The notes below the pieces were generated by a model that saw only the letters and a program-made list of their open reading frames with translations, was not told the origin of the DNA and did not search any database. From NCBI RefSeq assembly GCF_003732545.1, contig NZ_AYKF01000073.1:1-51236 (forward strand): 51,236 nucleotides of DNA, in the 5' to 3' direction. Below, piece by piece: positions 8,689-16,402 of the stretch. Positions within the stretch are counted from its first letter, which is position 1. Each line of letters begins with the position of its first letter. The position numbers and the translations under genes are program-made. The stretch is from Salinisphaera orenii subsp. halophila YIM 95161. Its GTDB lineage: Bacteria > Pseudomonadota > Gammaproteobacteria > Nevskiales > Salinisphaeraceae.

Positions 8689-9285
8689 CTAGAATCCGGC
8701 CGGGTCGCCGAAGTTGCCGGTGAACACGAATTCGCCCAGCGGCCGGCGCGTGCGCGGCTTGTCCTCGCGCGCGTGCAGGGCCGAATCGCCGGCCTGTGCG
8801 GCCTCCCGATAGCCGATGGCGATCGCGGTGAACGCCTCCGCGTCCTCGGGGATCGAGAAGGTCTCGCGCGCGGCCTCCGGGTCCAGACCGATCATCTGGT
8901 GGACGTACAGGCGGCGGGTGGTGGCCTCGGTCACCAGATTGCCGGTCGCCAGACCCAGATCGTGCGGCGCGGCCTTGTTCGGCTTGCCGTTGGCGCTGAA
9001 GTTGCGCATGACGACGCCGAGTGCGAGCACCGGCGCGTTCCGCGCCCAGGGCTGATTGCCCTCCGCGAGACAGTCGAGAATGCGCCGATGGGTGTCGCCC
9101 TCGCCCTTGAGGCCGACGATGTAGCGCCAGGGCTGCTCGTTGTAGGACGACGGCGCCCAGCGCGCCGCTTCGAACAGCGATCGCAGATCGGTGATCGCCA
9201 CCGGCTTGGCACTGAAGACGTACGGGCTCCACCGCACCGCGAGCGTGTTGTGGATCGGGTGGTCGGTCTCGGCGTTCTTGTTCAT
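8689..9285 (-). CDS. Nitroreductase family protein
   Basis: This encodes a 198-residue protein of the FMN-dependent nitroreductase fold. Visible hallmarks are RWSPYVF near residue 19, the FMN-phosphate-binding block AARWAPSSYNEQPWRYIV (about 40-57) and DLGLATGNLVTEAT mid-protein, with Leu-Gly-Glu-Phe near the C-terminus. Members reduce nitro compounds, quinones or enones with NAD(P)H; the physiological substrate is unknown. It starts 17 bases after the wrbA-like stop, so the two form an operon, divergent from the LysR gene. The pairing suggests a response to electrophiles or quinones. Confidence 0.9.
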   Translation of the reverse strand: MNKNAETDHPIHNTLAVRWSPYVFSAKPVAITDLRSLFEAARWAPSSYNEQPWRYIVGLKGEGDTHRRILDCLAEGNQPWARNAPVLALGVVMRNFSANGKPNKAAPHDLGLATGNLVTEATTRRLYVHQMIGLDPEAARETFSIPEDAEAFTAIAIGYREAAQAGDSALHAREDKPRTRRPLGEFVFTGNFGDPAGF

Positions 9286-9302
9286 CGCTGCTCCTGGGTT
9301 GC

Positions 9303-9905
9303 CTAGTCGTTCATGCGCACCGCCAGCCGGGCGACCTTCTCGCCCTGATAACGCGCGATCGACAGCTCCTTGTCCGACGGCTGGCGCGAACCATCGCCCC
9401 CCGCATAGGTGGAGGCACCGTAGGGCGAGCCGCCGCGCAGTTCGGAGATATCGAACAGCTCCTGGGCGCCCGCGTAGTCGACCGGCACGATGAGCATGCC
9501 GTGATGGGCCAGCGTATTCCAGAACGAGGTGATCGTGGTCTCGTTGCCGGCGCCCGTCGCACTCGAGGTGAACACGCTGCCGAGCTTGTTAACCAGCGCG
9601 CCGTTCGCCCAGAGGCCACCGGTCTGGTCGAGATAGGTGCGCATCTGACCGGACATGTTGCCGAAGCGCGTGGGCGAGCCGAAGATCACCGCGTCGTAGT
9701 CGGCCAGTTCGCCGGGCTCGGCCACGGGCGCCGGCTGGTCGGTCTTGCCGCCCGCCGCCTCGAAGGCATCCGCAGGCATCGTCTCAGGGACCCGCTTGAG
9801 GGTCACGCTCACGCCGTCGACGCCGCGGGCGCCCTCGACGACCGCGTTGGCCAGCGTCTCGATATGACCGTACATCGAGTAGTACAGCACCAGAATCTTC
9901 TTCAT
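9303..9905 (-). CDS. wrbA: NAD(P)H:quinone oxidoreductase, WrbA type
   Basis: This encodes a 200-residue flavodoxin-like protein. The N-terminal [12 protein letters not shown] is the FMN phosphate loop, and [24 protein letters not shown] is the WrbA signature. [16 protein letters not shown] near the C-terminus also fits. WrbA is a tetrameric FMN enzyme that reduces quinones by two electrons, avoiding semiquinone radicals. It is the first gene of a two-gene operon with the nitroreductase. It is divergently transcribed from a LysR-type regulator, the typical layout for a quinone- or electrophile-responsive unit. Confidence 0.93.
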   Translation of the reverse strand: MKKILVLYYSMYGHIETLANAVVEGARGVDGVSVTLKRVPETMPADAFEAAGGKTDQPAPVAEPGELADYDAVIFGSPTRFGNMSGQMRTYLDQTGGLWANGALVNKLGSVFTSSATGAGNETTITSFWNTLAHHGMLIVPVDYAGAQELFDISELRGGSPYGASTYAGGDGSRQPSDKELSIARYQGEKVARLAVRMND

Positions 9906-10044
9906 TGTCGGCTCCTTGATTTTCGGATCGGCGCGCCGCGACGCGCCATCGATCGATGCACATGCCGGCGCGTTCCCGGCCGCGCCCTACCGGTAACGCT
10001 ACGGCCGCGGCGATGGCAAGAAAAGCGAAGCCTTTTGGCATACT

Positions 10045-10063
10045 CGTTCAAACTTTTCGAACG
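10045..10063. promoter_or_regulatory. Candidate LysR-type binding site between wrbA and the regulator
   Basis: CGTTC (10045-10049) and GAACG (10059-10063) form an inverted repeat with nine bases between them, embedding TTC-N9-GAA. This fits the T-N11-A style of LysR boxes. A second GAACGC follows two bases later as a direct repeat. It lies about 20 bases before the lysR start codon and about 140 bases from wrbA, so it could mediate autoregulation. Confidence 0.4.
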
Positions 10064-10084
10064 CCTGAACGCGCCACGCCCCTC

Positions 10085-11005
10085 ATGACCACCCCATTGC
10101 GACTGGAGTCGCTCGAGGCACTCGACGCCATCGACCGCCACGGCAGCTTCGCCGCGGCGGCGGCGGCCCTCTACCGCGTGCCGTCGGCCATCTCCTACAC
10201 CATCAGCCAGCTTGAAAACGACCTCGGGGTGGCCGTATTCGATCGCAGCGGCCACCGCGCCGTGCTCACTCCGGCCGGCCGACTGCTGCTGGACGAGGGC
10301 CGGCGCATCCTGACGGCGACCCGCGAACTCGGAGCCGCGGCCCGGCGCGTGGCCGACAACTGGGAGCCGGAACTGCGCATCGCCGTCGACGGCCTGATAC
10401 CGCCGACCGATCTCTGGCCGGCGATCGCGGCCTTCGGCGCCGAGCATCCGGCGATCAACGTGCGCCTGACCGAAGAAGTGCTCGGCGGCACCTGGGAGGC
10501 GCTGATCGACGATCGGGTGGATCTGGCCGTCGGCGTGGCCGACCCGCCGGCCGGCGCCGGCGTCCGGCGCACCGCCTATGCGGACGTGGCGTTCGCGTTC
10601 TGCTGCGCGCCGCATCACCCGCTGGCCGAGCGCACGCACGCGGTCAGCGAGGATGAACTGCGCAGCCATCGCGCGGTGGTCGTCGCCGACAGCGCGCGCC
10701 GACTGTCGCCGCGCGATGCCGGCCTGCTCGACGGTCAGCCCCGCCTGACCGTGGCCTCGATGGCGAGCAAGGTGGCTGCGCTCGAACACGGACTCGGTGT
10801 CGGCCACGTGCCGCGGGCGTGGGTCGCCGAGGCGCTAGCCGCCGGACGGCTGGTCGAGCCGCCCCTGGATCGGCCGCGCGAGGCCGCACAGACCTGGCTG
10901 CTGTGGCGCTCGGGCGCGCCCGGTCGGGCGCTGGCATGGTTCATCCGGCGCCTGGGCGGCGACCGGGATCAGCCGATGCCGCGGGCCTCGCAGATGCGCT
11001 CGTAG
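10085..11005 (+). CDS. LysR family transcriptional regulator
   Basis: This encodes a 306-residue protein with the LysR layout. The N-terminal winged helix-turn-helix is at about residues 5-65 (LEALDAIDRHGSFAAAAAAL then SAISYTISQLENDLGVAVFDR), followed by a linker helix and a two-lobed effector domain. Divergence from wrbA and the nitroreductase suggests it controls them. The ATG at 10085 is favoured because the conserved helix-turn-helix starts right after it; the upstream in-frame extension runs through the promoter region. Its last 37 bases overlap the 3' end of the convergent djlA gene. Confidence 0.9.
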   Translation: MTTPLRLESLEALDAIDRHGSFAAAAAALYRVPSAISYTISQLENDLGVAVFDRSGHRAVLTPAGRLLLDEGRRILTATRELGAAARRVADNWEPELRIAVDGLIPPTDLWPAIAAFGAEHPAINVRLTEEVLGGTWEALIDDRVDLAVGVADPPAGAGVRRTAYADVAFAFCCAPHHPLAERTHAVSEDELRSHRAVVVADSARRLSPRDAGLLDGQPRLTVASMASKVAALEHGLGVGHVPRAWVAEALAAGRLVEPPLDRPREAAQTWLLWRSGAPGRALAWFIRRLGGDRDQPMPRASQMRS

Positions 11006-11769
11006 GCGGCCCCGATCTCGCGCGTCTTCTCCTCGGCCATCTCGCGCATGCTCTCGGGCATGCCCTTGGCGGCAAGCTTGTCCGGATGATTCTGGCTCAT
11101 CTGTCGCCGGTAGGCCTTCTTGATGTCGGCGTCGCTGGCATCGCTGTCCACGCCGAGGACATCGTAGGCCTGCTGCAGCTGTTCGGCCGGGTCCACGCCC
11201 TGCTTGGAGCCCATGCCGTCGCCGGAGGTCTGACCGCTGCGCCCCGAGAGCATCGCCTCGAGCTGACGGATCTCGGCCTCCGACAGACCGAGATCGCGGG
11301 CGACCCGCATGAGCGCGTCGTGCTCGGCATCGCTGACCTTGCCGTCGGCCGCGATCGCCGCGATCTGCACCTGCAGGAACATCTGATGCAGCGCGCGCTG
11401 GCCGCGGGCGACCTTAACGAACCGAGCGACCTCCGCATCCAGGTCGAAACCGGGGGTCTTGCCGCAGTTGAACGAAGCGCGCGCCCGGGCCTTCTGATCC
11501 TCGGACAGGCGCAGCTTGCCGAACAGATCCTCGGCGACGCGGATCTCGTCGCGCGTGACCTGGCCGTCGGCCTTGCACAGCGCCCCCATGACCGCGAACG
11601 TCGAGTCGAGAAACTGCGCGCGGATGGTGCCGAGCGCGCCCTTCATGAGGGTCATGGCGATCAGCTGCGCGGCCCAGAAACCGAGCACGCCGCCGAGCAG
11701 AGCGCCCGGCAGACCGAACACCGCGCCGCCGGCAAGCGCGCCGATGATGATGGCAATAAGCATGCGCAT
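10969..11769 (-). CDS. djlA: DjlA-like membrane-anchored co-chaperone (TerB plus J-domain)
   Basis: This encodes a 266-residue protein with three recognisable parts. An N-terminal Gly/Ala-rich membrane segment (IIIGALAGGAVFGLPGALL) comes first, then a TerB-like helical domain at about residues 55-170, and a C-terminal J-domain with the HPD triad (NHPDKL) near residue 229. DjlA presents clients to DnaK at the inner membrane and affects envelope stress signalling. I chose the ATG at 11769 because it directly precedes the membrane segment; an upstream extension adds an unlikely GC-rich leader. The 3' end overlaps the LysR gene on the other strand. Confidence 0.92.
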   Translation of the reverse strand: MRMLIAIIIGALAGGAVFGLPGALLGGVLGFWAAQLIAMTLMKGALGTIRAQFLDSTFAVMGALCKADGQVTRDEIRVAEDLFGKLRLSEDQKARARASFNCGKTPGFDLDAEVARFVKVARGQRALHQMFLQVQIAAIAADGKVSDAEHDALMRVARDLGLSEAEIRQLEAMLSGRSGQTSGDGMGSKQGVDPAEQLQQAYDVLGVDSDASDADIKKAYRRQMSQNHPDKLAAKGMPESMREMAEEKTREIGAAYERICEARGIG

Positions 11770-11916
11770 GATTCTACCCGGCCCGGCCCCCGCATGCCGA
11801 ATCGCCGCCGCGAGCGTCATCCCGTTGTCATACCGCGGTCACATTGACGTCGCATCGTGGCCGCGTTCCGGCGCCCGCGGCGCCGCACGATCGTGATCCG
11901 CCACCAGGGGGCCGAG

Positions 11917-12600
11917 ATGCCACGCACCTTCCGTCGCTTCGAGTTTCTGCTGATCGCCGCCGCCATGCTCGCGGCGGCCGGCTGCGCCAGCGTCCGTGAT
12001 CTGGACACCGGCACGGCCGAGGGCGCCGACGCCGCCCGCCTGTTCGTGCCCTATCAGTTCCAGGTCGCCGCGCTCGACGGCGAGACCATCCGCGACAGCT
12101 TCTACACCTTCGACGCCCGCGACCAGCGGCTGTCGGTGGCCCCCGGCCGGCACACGCTGGTGCTGCGCTACTTCGACCTGATCGACGACGACGCCGACCG
12201 CAGCGACGATTACGCCCGGGTGCTCTCAGAGCCGATCACGGTGACCTTCGACGCCCGACCCGGGGGCGACTACGCGGTGGTCGGCGCCCAGCCGGACACG
12301 CCGGCGACCGGGCAGGCGTTCGCGGCCGACCCTACGCTCGAGATCCAGTCGCGCGAAAGCGGCGAGGCCGTCAGCGATTCGATCTCGGTGGCCGAGCCGG
12401 AAGCCGAGACCATTCGCCGCGGCAACACCGTCTACGCGCCGGTCGCGGATGCCGGCGCCAGCGCGGCGAACGCGAACGAGCCCGCGGCTGCGCCGGCCAA
12501 GGGCAGCCCGCAGGCCTACGAGATGCTCAAATACTGGTGGAACAACGCCGGCAGCGCCGAGCGCGCGCGCTTCGAGGCGTGGCGCGAGACCGCCGACTAG
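11917..12600 (+). CDS. DUF2057 (YccT-like) family lipoprotein
   Basis: This encodes a 227-residue protein with a lipobox (AAAGC) after a hydrophobic signal of about 25 residues. The mature region follows the DUF2057 pattern: VPYQFQVAALDGETI early, LSVAPGRHTLVLRYFDLI, then SEPITVTFDARPGGDYAV, and a C-terminal LKYWWNNAGSAERARFEAW. Function in this family is poorly defined. ATG 11917 is preferred because the signal peptide begins there; in-frame upstream codons to 11857 encode only Arg-rich sequence. The stop codon TAG is part of the CTAG that ends a dispersed repeat. Confidence 0.82.
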   Translation: MPRTFRRFEFLLIAAAMLAAAGCASVRDLDTGTAEGADAARLFVPYQFQVAALDGETIRDSFYTFDARDQRLSVAPGRHTLVLRYFDLIDDDADRSDDYARVLSEPITVTFDARPGGDYAVVGAQPDTPATGQAFAADPTLEIQSRESGEAVSDSISVAEPEAETIRRGNTVYAPVADAGASAANANEPAAAPAKGSPQAYEMLKYWWNNAGSAERARFEAWRETAD

Positions 12601-12896
12601 GATCTGCCAACGCTTCATGCGAGGCCGCGTCCAGCGCTTCCGGAAAAGCGGCCATGGGCGGCAACACCAAGCGTCGTGCGCGCCGCGCAGTCGTTCTTCG
12701 CCAGCGTGCAACAACATGGGATTGCCGCATCCTCGCCGTTCCATGGGGGCGCCTGGCCCTTCGGGTTGGGCCACCCATGAAACAACCGTGGGCGCGCTGC
12801 GGGCGTTCCAAGTCTTGAGCGTGGCTCGCCACGATCGGCGACTCGCGCCTTGCCGCACACGATGTGCGGCCTCCAGCACGGCGCTCGTATGAGGTG
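12601..12896 (-). repeat. Dispersed ~290-bp element, copy 1
   Basis: Read on the minus strand from 12896 to 12601, this sequence aligns along almost its whole length with 29891-30179 on the plus strand. Shared exact blocks include ACGAGCGCCG, GTGCGGCAAGGCGCGAGTC, TGCGGCAATCC, GCACGCTGGCGAAGAACGAC and TTGCCGCCCAT; the centre is diverged. It fills the gap between two convergent genes. Flanks are TTAA (12897-12900) and CTAG (12597-12600). It contains hairpins: GCCGCAC...GTGCGGC, CGTGGC-GA-GCCACG, and a long one around CATGGG...CCCATG (12742-12779). No credible reading frame is present. Confidence 0.88.
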
Positions 12897-12928
12897 TTAA
12901 CAGGCGCTGGGGACAGCGCGGGCGCAGC

Positions 12929-13621
12929 TCAGCGGTCGGCCCCGGTGGCGACCTCGATCACCCGGTCGCCGCCGATCACGAACAGCCGGTCGCCGGCGGC
13001 CGGCGTCACCGCCGCACCGCCGGCGAAGCTCGAGAACGCGGGCAGCACCAGGCCCTCGGCATGCGCCCAGAACGCCGGCAGGCGCAGGCGCTCGCCGCCG
13101 TCACGCAGGACCACGACCGGATGCAGATGACCGGCCAGCACCGGACCGCGCGGGTCGTGCGCCGGCTCGTGCCGACACACGAACGGCGCCTCCAGCCGAG
13201 CGCCGGACTGCCAGTCCACATCGAAGGCCGCCGGCACGGCGTCCATGCGATCGTGGTTGCCCCGCAGCACGCGGAAGTCGACGCCGGCATGACCGGCCCG
13301 CCACGCGGCGAAGCGGGCCAGCCAGGGTTCGTCCGCGGCCGGCGGCGCGTGCACGAAATCGCCCAGCACGACCACCCGCGACGCCTCCGTGGCCGCGATC
13401 GCCGTACCCAGACGGGCCAGATCGGCATCGGTCGTGCCCTGCGGCAGGCCCATGCCGTGGCGCCGGAACACCCCGGCCTTGCCGAAGTGGGTGTCGGCGA
13501 CGAACAGCGTCGCCGTCCGCGGCCAGTACACGCTGCGATCCGCGCGCAGGATCAGCCGCTCGCCGGCGATATCCAGCGCGGCATGCTCGGGCTCGGCGAC
13601 TTCGGCGCGGGCGAGGGTCAA
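12929..13621 (-). CDS. pdeM: Ligase-associated metallophosphoesterase (PdeM type)
   Basis: This encodes a calcineurin-like phosphoesterase of about 230 residues. Metal-binding motifs are visible in order: DTH (43-45), GD (87-88), GNHD (121-124), His151 in RHEP and GHLH (164-167). It belongs to the family of predicted endonucleases encoded next to ATP-dependent ligase and DEXH helicase genes. No ATG is present at the expected N-terminus. The TTG at 13621-13619 overlaps the helicase stop (TTGA) and gives the normal family length, so I use it. It is the last gene of the ligase operon. The biochemical substrate is inferred only from the family. Confidence 0.87.
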   Translation of the reverse strand: MTLARAEVAEPEHAALDIAGERLILRADRSVYWPRTATLFVADTHFGKAGVFRRHGMGLPQGTTDADLARLGTAIAATEASRVVVLGDFVHAPPAADEPWLARFAAWRAGHAGVDFRVLRGNHDRMDAVPAAFDVDWQSGARLEAPFVCRHEPAHDPRGPVLAGHLHPVVVLRDGGERLRLPAFWAHAEGLVLPAFSSFAGGAAVTPAAGDRLFVIGGDRVIEVATGADR

Positions 13622-16107
13622 CGGTCGGCGGCCTTTTCCAGTTGCACGGTCATGCGCTCGACGCGATCGCGCCAGGATTCGTTGCTGACCTGGCTGGCGA
13701 CCCGTTCGACCCAGAGCGGGAAACCCATCGGCGTGAGCCGCCGCGGCGAGACCAGCCGCAACGACTGTCCGTCGATGCGATCGAGCGCGCCGCGCAGGCG
13801 TCCCAGCTCCAGCTCGCGTTCGAGCACTTCGCGGCGCGCCTGATCGAGCAGCAGATTGTCGGCATCGTAGCGGGCGAGCACGTCGTAGACGAGTCCGCTG
13901 GAGGCCTGCACCTGGCGCGCGCTCTTGTGGCTGCCGGGATAGCCGGGAAACACCAGGCCGGCGATGCGGGCGATGTCCCGGAAGGCGCGCTTGGACAGCT
14001 CGGCGGCGTTGAGACAGGCCAGCAGATCGTCGACCAGATTCTCGCTCGACAGCGCGGCGCACAGCTCGGCGGCCGAGAACCCGACCCGGCTGCGGGTGAC
14101 CAGCTCGAAACCGTAGTCGTTGACCGAGAAACGGAACGTGGCGGCGTGCATGCGCGCCAGCCGCCACGCCACCAGCGCGGACAGCCCCTCGTGGGCCAGC
14201 CGCCCGGCGAAGGGATAGAAGAACCAGTGCCGGCCCTCGCGGCTGGTCACGTGCTCGACCAGCAGTTCATCGGCCCCCGGCAGCGCCGACCACTGCCGCT
14301 GGACCTCGAGCAGGCCGCGAATCGCGGCGAGCTCCGGCTCGCGATAGTCGCCGTCGCGGGCCTGCTCGATTAGCCCGCGGATGGCGTCGGCCAGGGTGCC
14401 CGAAATCGCCAGCCGGCCGCCGGCCCAGCGCGGCACGTGGCGCTTTCGCCGCTTGGCGGCGCGCACGTAGGCGGTCAGCTCGCGCACCCGGACGAGCTCC
14501 AGCAGCCGGCCGGAGAACAGAAACACGTCCCCCGGCGTGAGCTGGGCGATGAAACGCTCCTCGACCGTGCCGATGCGCCCGCCCTTGAGCCACTTCACGC
14601 TCATGGCCGCGTCCGAGGTGATCGTGCCCATGGTCATGCGATGACGCCGGGCGATACGGCGATCGCCCACCATTAGCCGTCCGTCGACCCGGTCCACCCG
14701 GCGGAACTCGGGATAGGCCGACAGCGCCGTGCCGCCGCGGGTGACGAAATCCAGCGTCCACTGCCACGCCGCGTCACCGAGGTCGCGATAGGCCAGCGTG
14801 GCGGTGACCTCGGCGTGAAGCGCCTGCTCCGACACCCCGCCCCGGGCGCTGCTGCCGAGCGCGCGCGTGACGATGTGCTGCGCGAGCACGTCCAGCGCGC
14901 CGGTCAGCGGCTCCCGCGCCTCGATCTCGCCGGCGAGCGCCTTGCGCCGGGCCGCGGCGATCTCGACCAGCTCGAAGGCGTGGGTGGGCACGCACAGGAT
15001 GCGGCTGGCCACACCCGGCCGGTGGCCGGAACGCCCCGCGCGCTGGAGTAGCCGGGCGACGCCCTTGGGGCTGCCGATCTGGATGACCTGATCCACCGGC
15101 GAGAAATCCACACCCAGATCGAGGCTGCTGGTGGCGACCACGCAGGCCAGCTGCCCGTCGGCGATCATCGCCTCCACGCGCTCGCGCAACGCCCGATCCA
15201 GCGAGCCGTGGTGCAGCGCCACCCGGGCCAGCCAGTCCGGCCGGGCGCGCAGGATCGCCTGGTGCCAGAGCTCGGCCTGGGCGCGGGTGTTGGTGAACAG
15301 CAGCGTGCTTTCGGCGGCCTCGAGCGCCTCGATGACCGGCTGGACCAGCCGTGTACCGAGATGGCCGGCCCAGGGAAAACGCTCGATGGTCTCCGGCACC
15401 AGCGCGTCGATATGGGTGGCCGCCGGCGTCATGCCGCGCACCAGCCGCCCCGGCGCACCGCCGGTGAGAGCGTCTCTGGCCTGTTCGAGGTTGGCCAGCG
15501 TGGCCGACAGCCCCCAGGTGCGCAGGCCCGGCCGCAGCGCCCGCAGACGCGCCAGGCACAGCTCCAGCGCCACGCCGCGCTTGGTCGACAGCAGTTCGTG
15601 CCACTCGTCGACCACGACCACATCGAGGCTCGCGAACAGGCGCTCGTGCTCGGCGTAGGACAGCAGCAGGGCCAGACTCTCCGGCGTGGTCACCAGCGCG
15701 CTCGGCAGGCGTCGGCGCTGACGCGCCTTGACGCTCGATGCGGTATCGCCGGTACGCCGCTCCACCGTCCAGTTGAGGCCCAGTTCGGCGGCGCTGGCGG
15801 CCAGATGAGCAGTGGTGTCGGCGGCCAGCGCCCGCAGCGGCGTGATCCAGAGCACGGTCAGACCGGGCGTGATGCCGTCGTCCTCGGCCCGATTCAGCCA
15901 GTCGCCCACGGCCGCGAACCACGCCGCCAGCGTCTTGCCGGTGCCGGTCGGCGCGTGAATCAGCCCCGACTCGCCGGCCGCGCAGGCGGCCCAGGTCTCG
16001 CGCTGGAAATCGAAGATCTGCCAGCCGCGGTCGGCGAACCAGCCCTCGATGCGCGCATCGACGGAATGCGCCCTCTCCGGCGCCGGCCGCTCGCCGCCGT
16101 CACTCAT
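13618..16107 (-). CDS. Ligase-associated DEXH-box helicase (Lhr-like)
   Basis: This encodes an 829-residue superfamily 2 helicase. Walker A is APTGTGKT (52-59), motif II is DEWH (167-170), motif III is SATL (about 200), and motif VI reads QRAGRSGHR. The Lhr-type winged-helix and C-terminal domains follow. This matches the DEXH helicase found with bacterial ATP-dependent ligases in DNA-damage-response clusters. It starts inside the end of the small membrane-protein gene (8-base overlap), and its TGA overlaps the pdeM start. The arrangement implies co-expression and possibly coupled translation. Confidence 0.93.
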   Translation of the reverse strand: MSDGGERPAPERAHSVDARIEGWFADRGWQIFDFQRETWAACAAGESGLIHAPTGTGKTLAAWFAAVGDWLNRAEDDGITPGLTVLWITPLRALAADTTAHLAASAAELGLNWTVERRTGDTASSVKARQRRRLPSALVTTPESLALLLSYAEHERLFASLDVVVVDEWHELLSTKRGVALELCLARLRALRPGLRTWGLSATLANLEQARDALTGGAPGRLVRGMTPAATHIDALVPETIERFPWAGHLGTRLVQPVIEALEAAESTLLFTNTRAQAELWHQAILRARPDWLARVALHHGSLDRALRERVEAMIADGQLACVVATSSLDLGVDFSPVDQVIQIGSPKGVARLLQRAGRSGHRPGVASRILCVPTHAFELVEIAAARRKALAGEIEAREPLTGALDVLAQHIVTRALGSSARGGVSEQALHAEVTATLAYRDLGDAAWQWTLDFVTRGGTALSAYPEFRRVDRVDGRLMVGDRRIARRHRMTMGTITSDAAMSVKWLKGGRIGTVEERFIAQLTPGDVFLFSGRLLELVRVRELTAYVRAAKRRKRHVPRWAGGRLAISGTLADAIRGLIEQARDGDYREPELAAIRGLLEVQRQWSALPGADELLVEHVTSREGRHWFFYPFAGRLAHEGLSALVAWRLARMHAATFRFSVNDYGFELVTRSRVGFSAAELCAALSSENLVDDLLACLNAAELSKRAFRDIARIAGLVFPGYPGSHKSARQVQASSGLVYDVLARYDADNLLLDQARREVLERELELGRLRGALDRIDGQSLRLVSPRRLTPMGFPLWVERVASQVSNESWRDRVERMTVQLEKAADR

Positions 16108-16402
16108 CCGAGCGGGCTTTGCGGCTCCAGCGCTGGGTGATGCTGCGCGCCTTGGCCGCGACCCACGGGAAACGCGCCTCGCCGCGATCGAGCTGTTTCT
16201 GCACCCAGCGCGAATACGGCGCCAGCAGGATCGCCGAGATGATCAGGAACAGCACGCCCTGGAGCACCGGCAGGACGAGCCCGAGGATGCCCAGGATGAA
16301 CATGATCACGCCGAGGCCCACCCGCAGGTAGTCCCGCCAGGTCATGTCCTGCCAGCGGATATGGCGTCGGTCCGTGGTCTGCGATGGGCTGTCGGATGTC
16401 AT
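16100..16402 (-). CDS. Small membrane protein, PGPGW-like
   Basis: This encodes a 100-residue protein with a charged N-terminus, a long hydrophobic stretch at about residues 25-60 that can form two helices (LGVIMFILGILGLVLPVLQG then VLFLIISAILLAP), and a basic C-terminal tail. The G-x-x-G-x-x-x-P-x-x-Q-G pattern resembles the PGPGW family of putative transmembrane proteins. It sits between ligase and helicase, overlapping both: ATGA with the ligase stop, 8 bases with the helicase start. It is therefore part of the operon, although it is not a standard member of this repair set. Its function is unknown. Confidence 0.8.
   Translation of the reverse strand: MTSDSPSQTTDRRHIRWQDMTWRDYLRVGLGVIMFILGILGLVLPVLQGVLFLIISAILLAPYSRWVQKQLDRGEARFPWVAAKARSITQRWSRKARSDE

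Noticed and set aside
6265-9306. Open frame of over 1000 codons on the plus strand
   Set aside because: It is antisense to the BCCT and nitroreductase genes, has shadow composition (His/Arg/Asp/Gly) and no recognisable motif.
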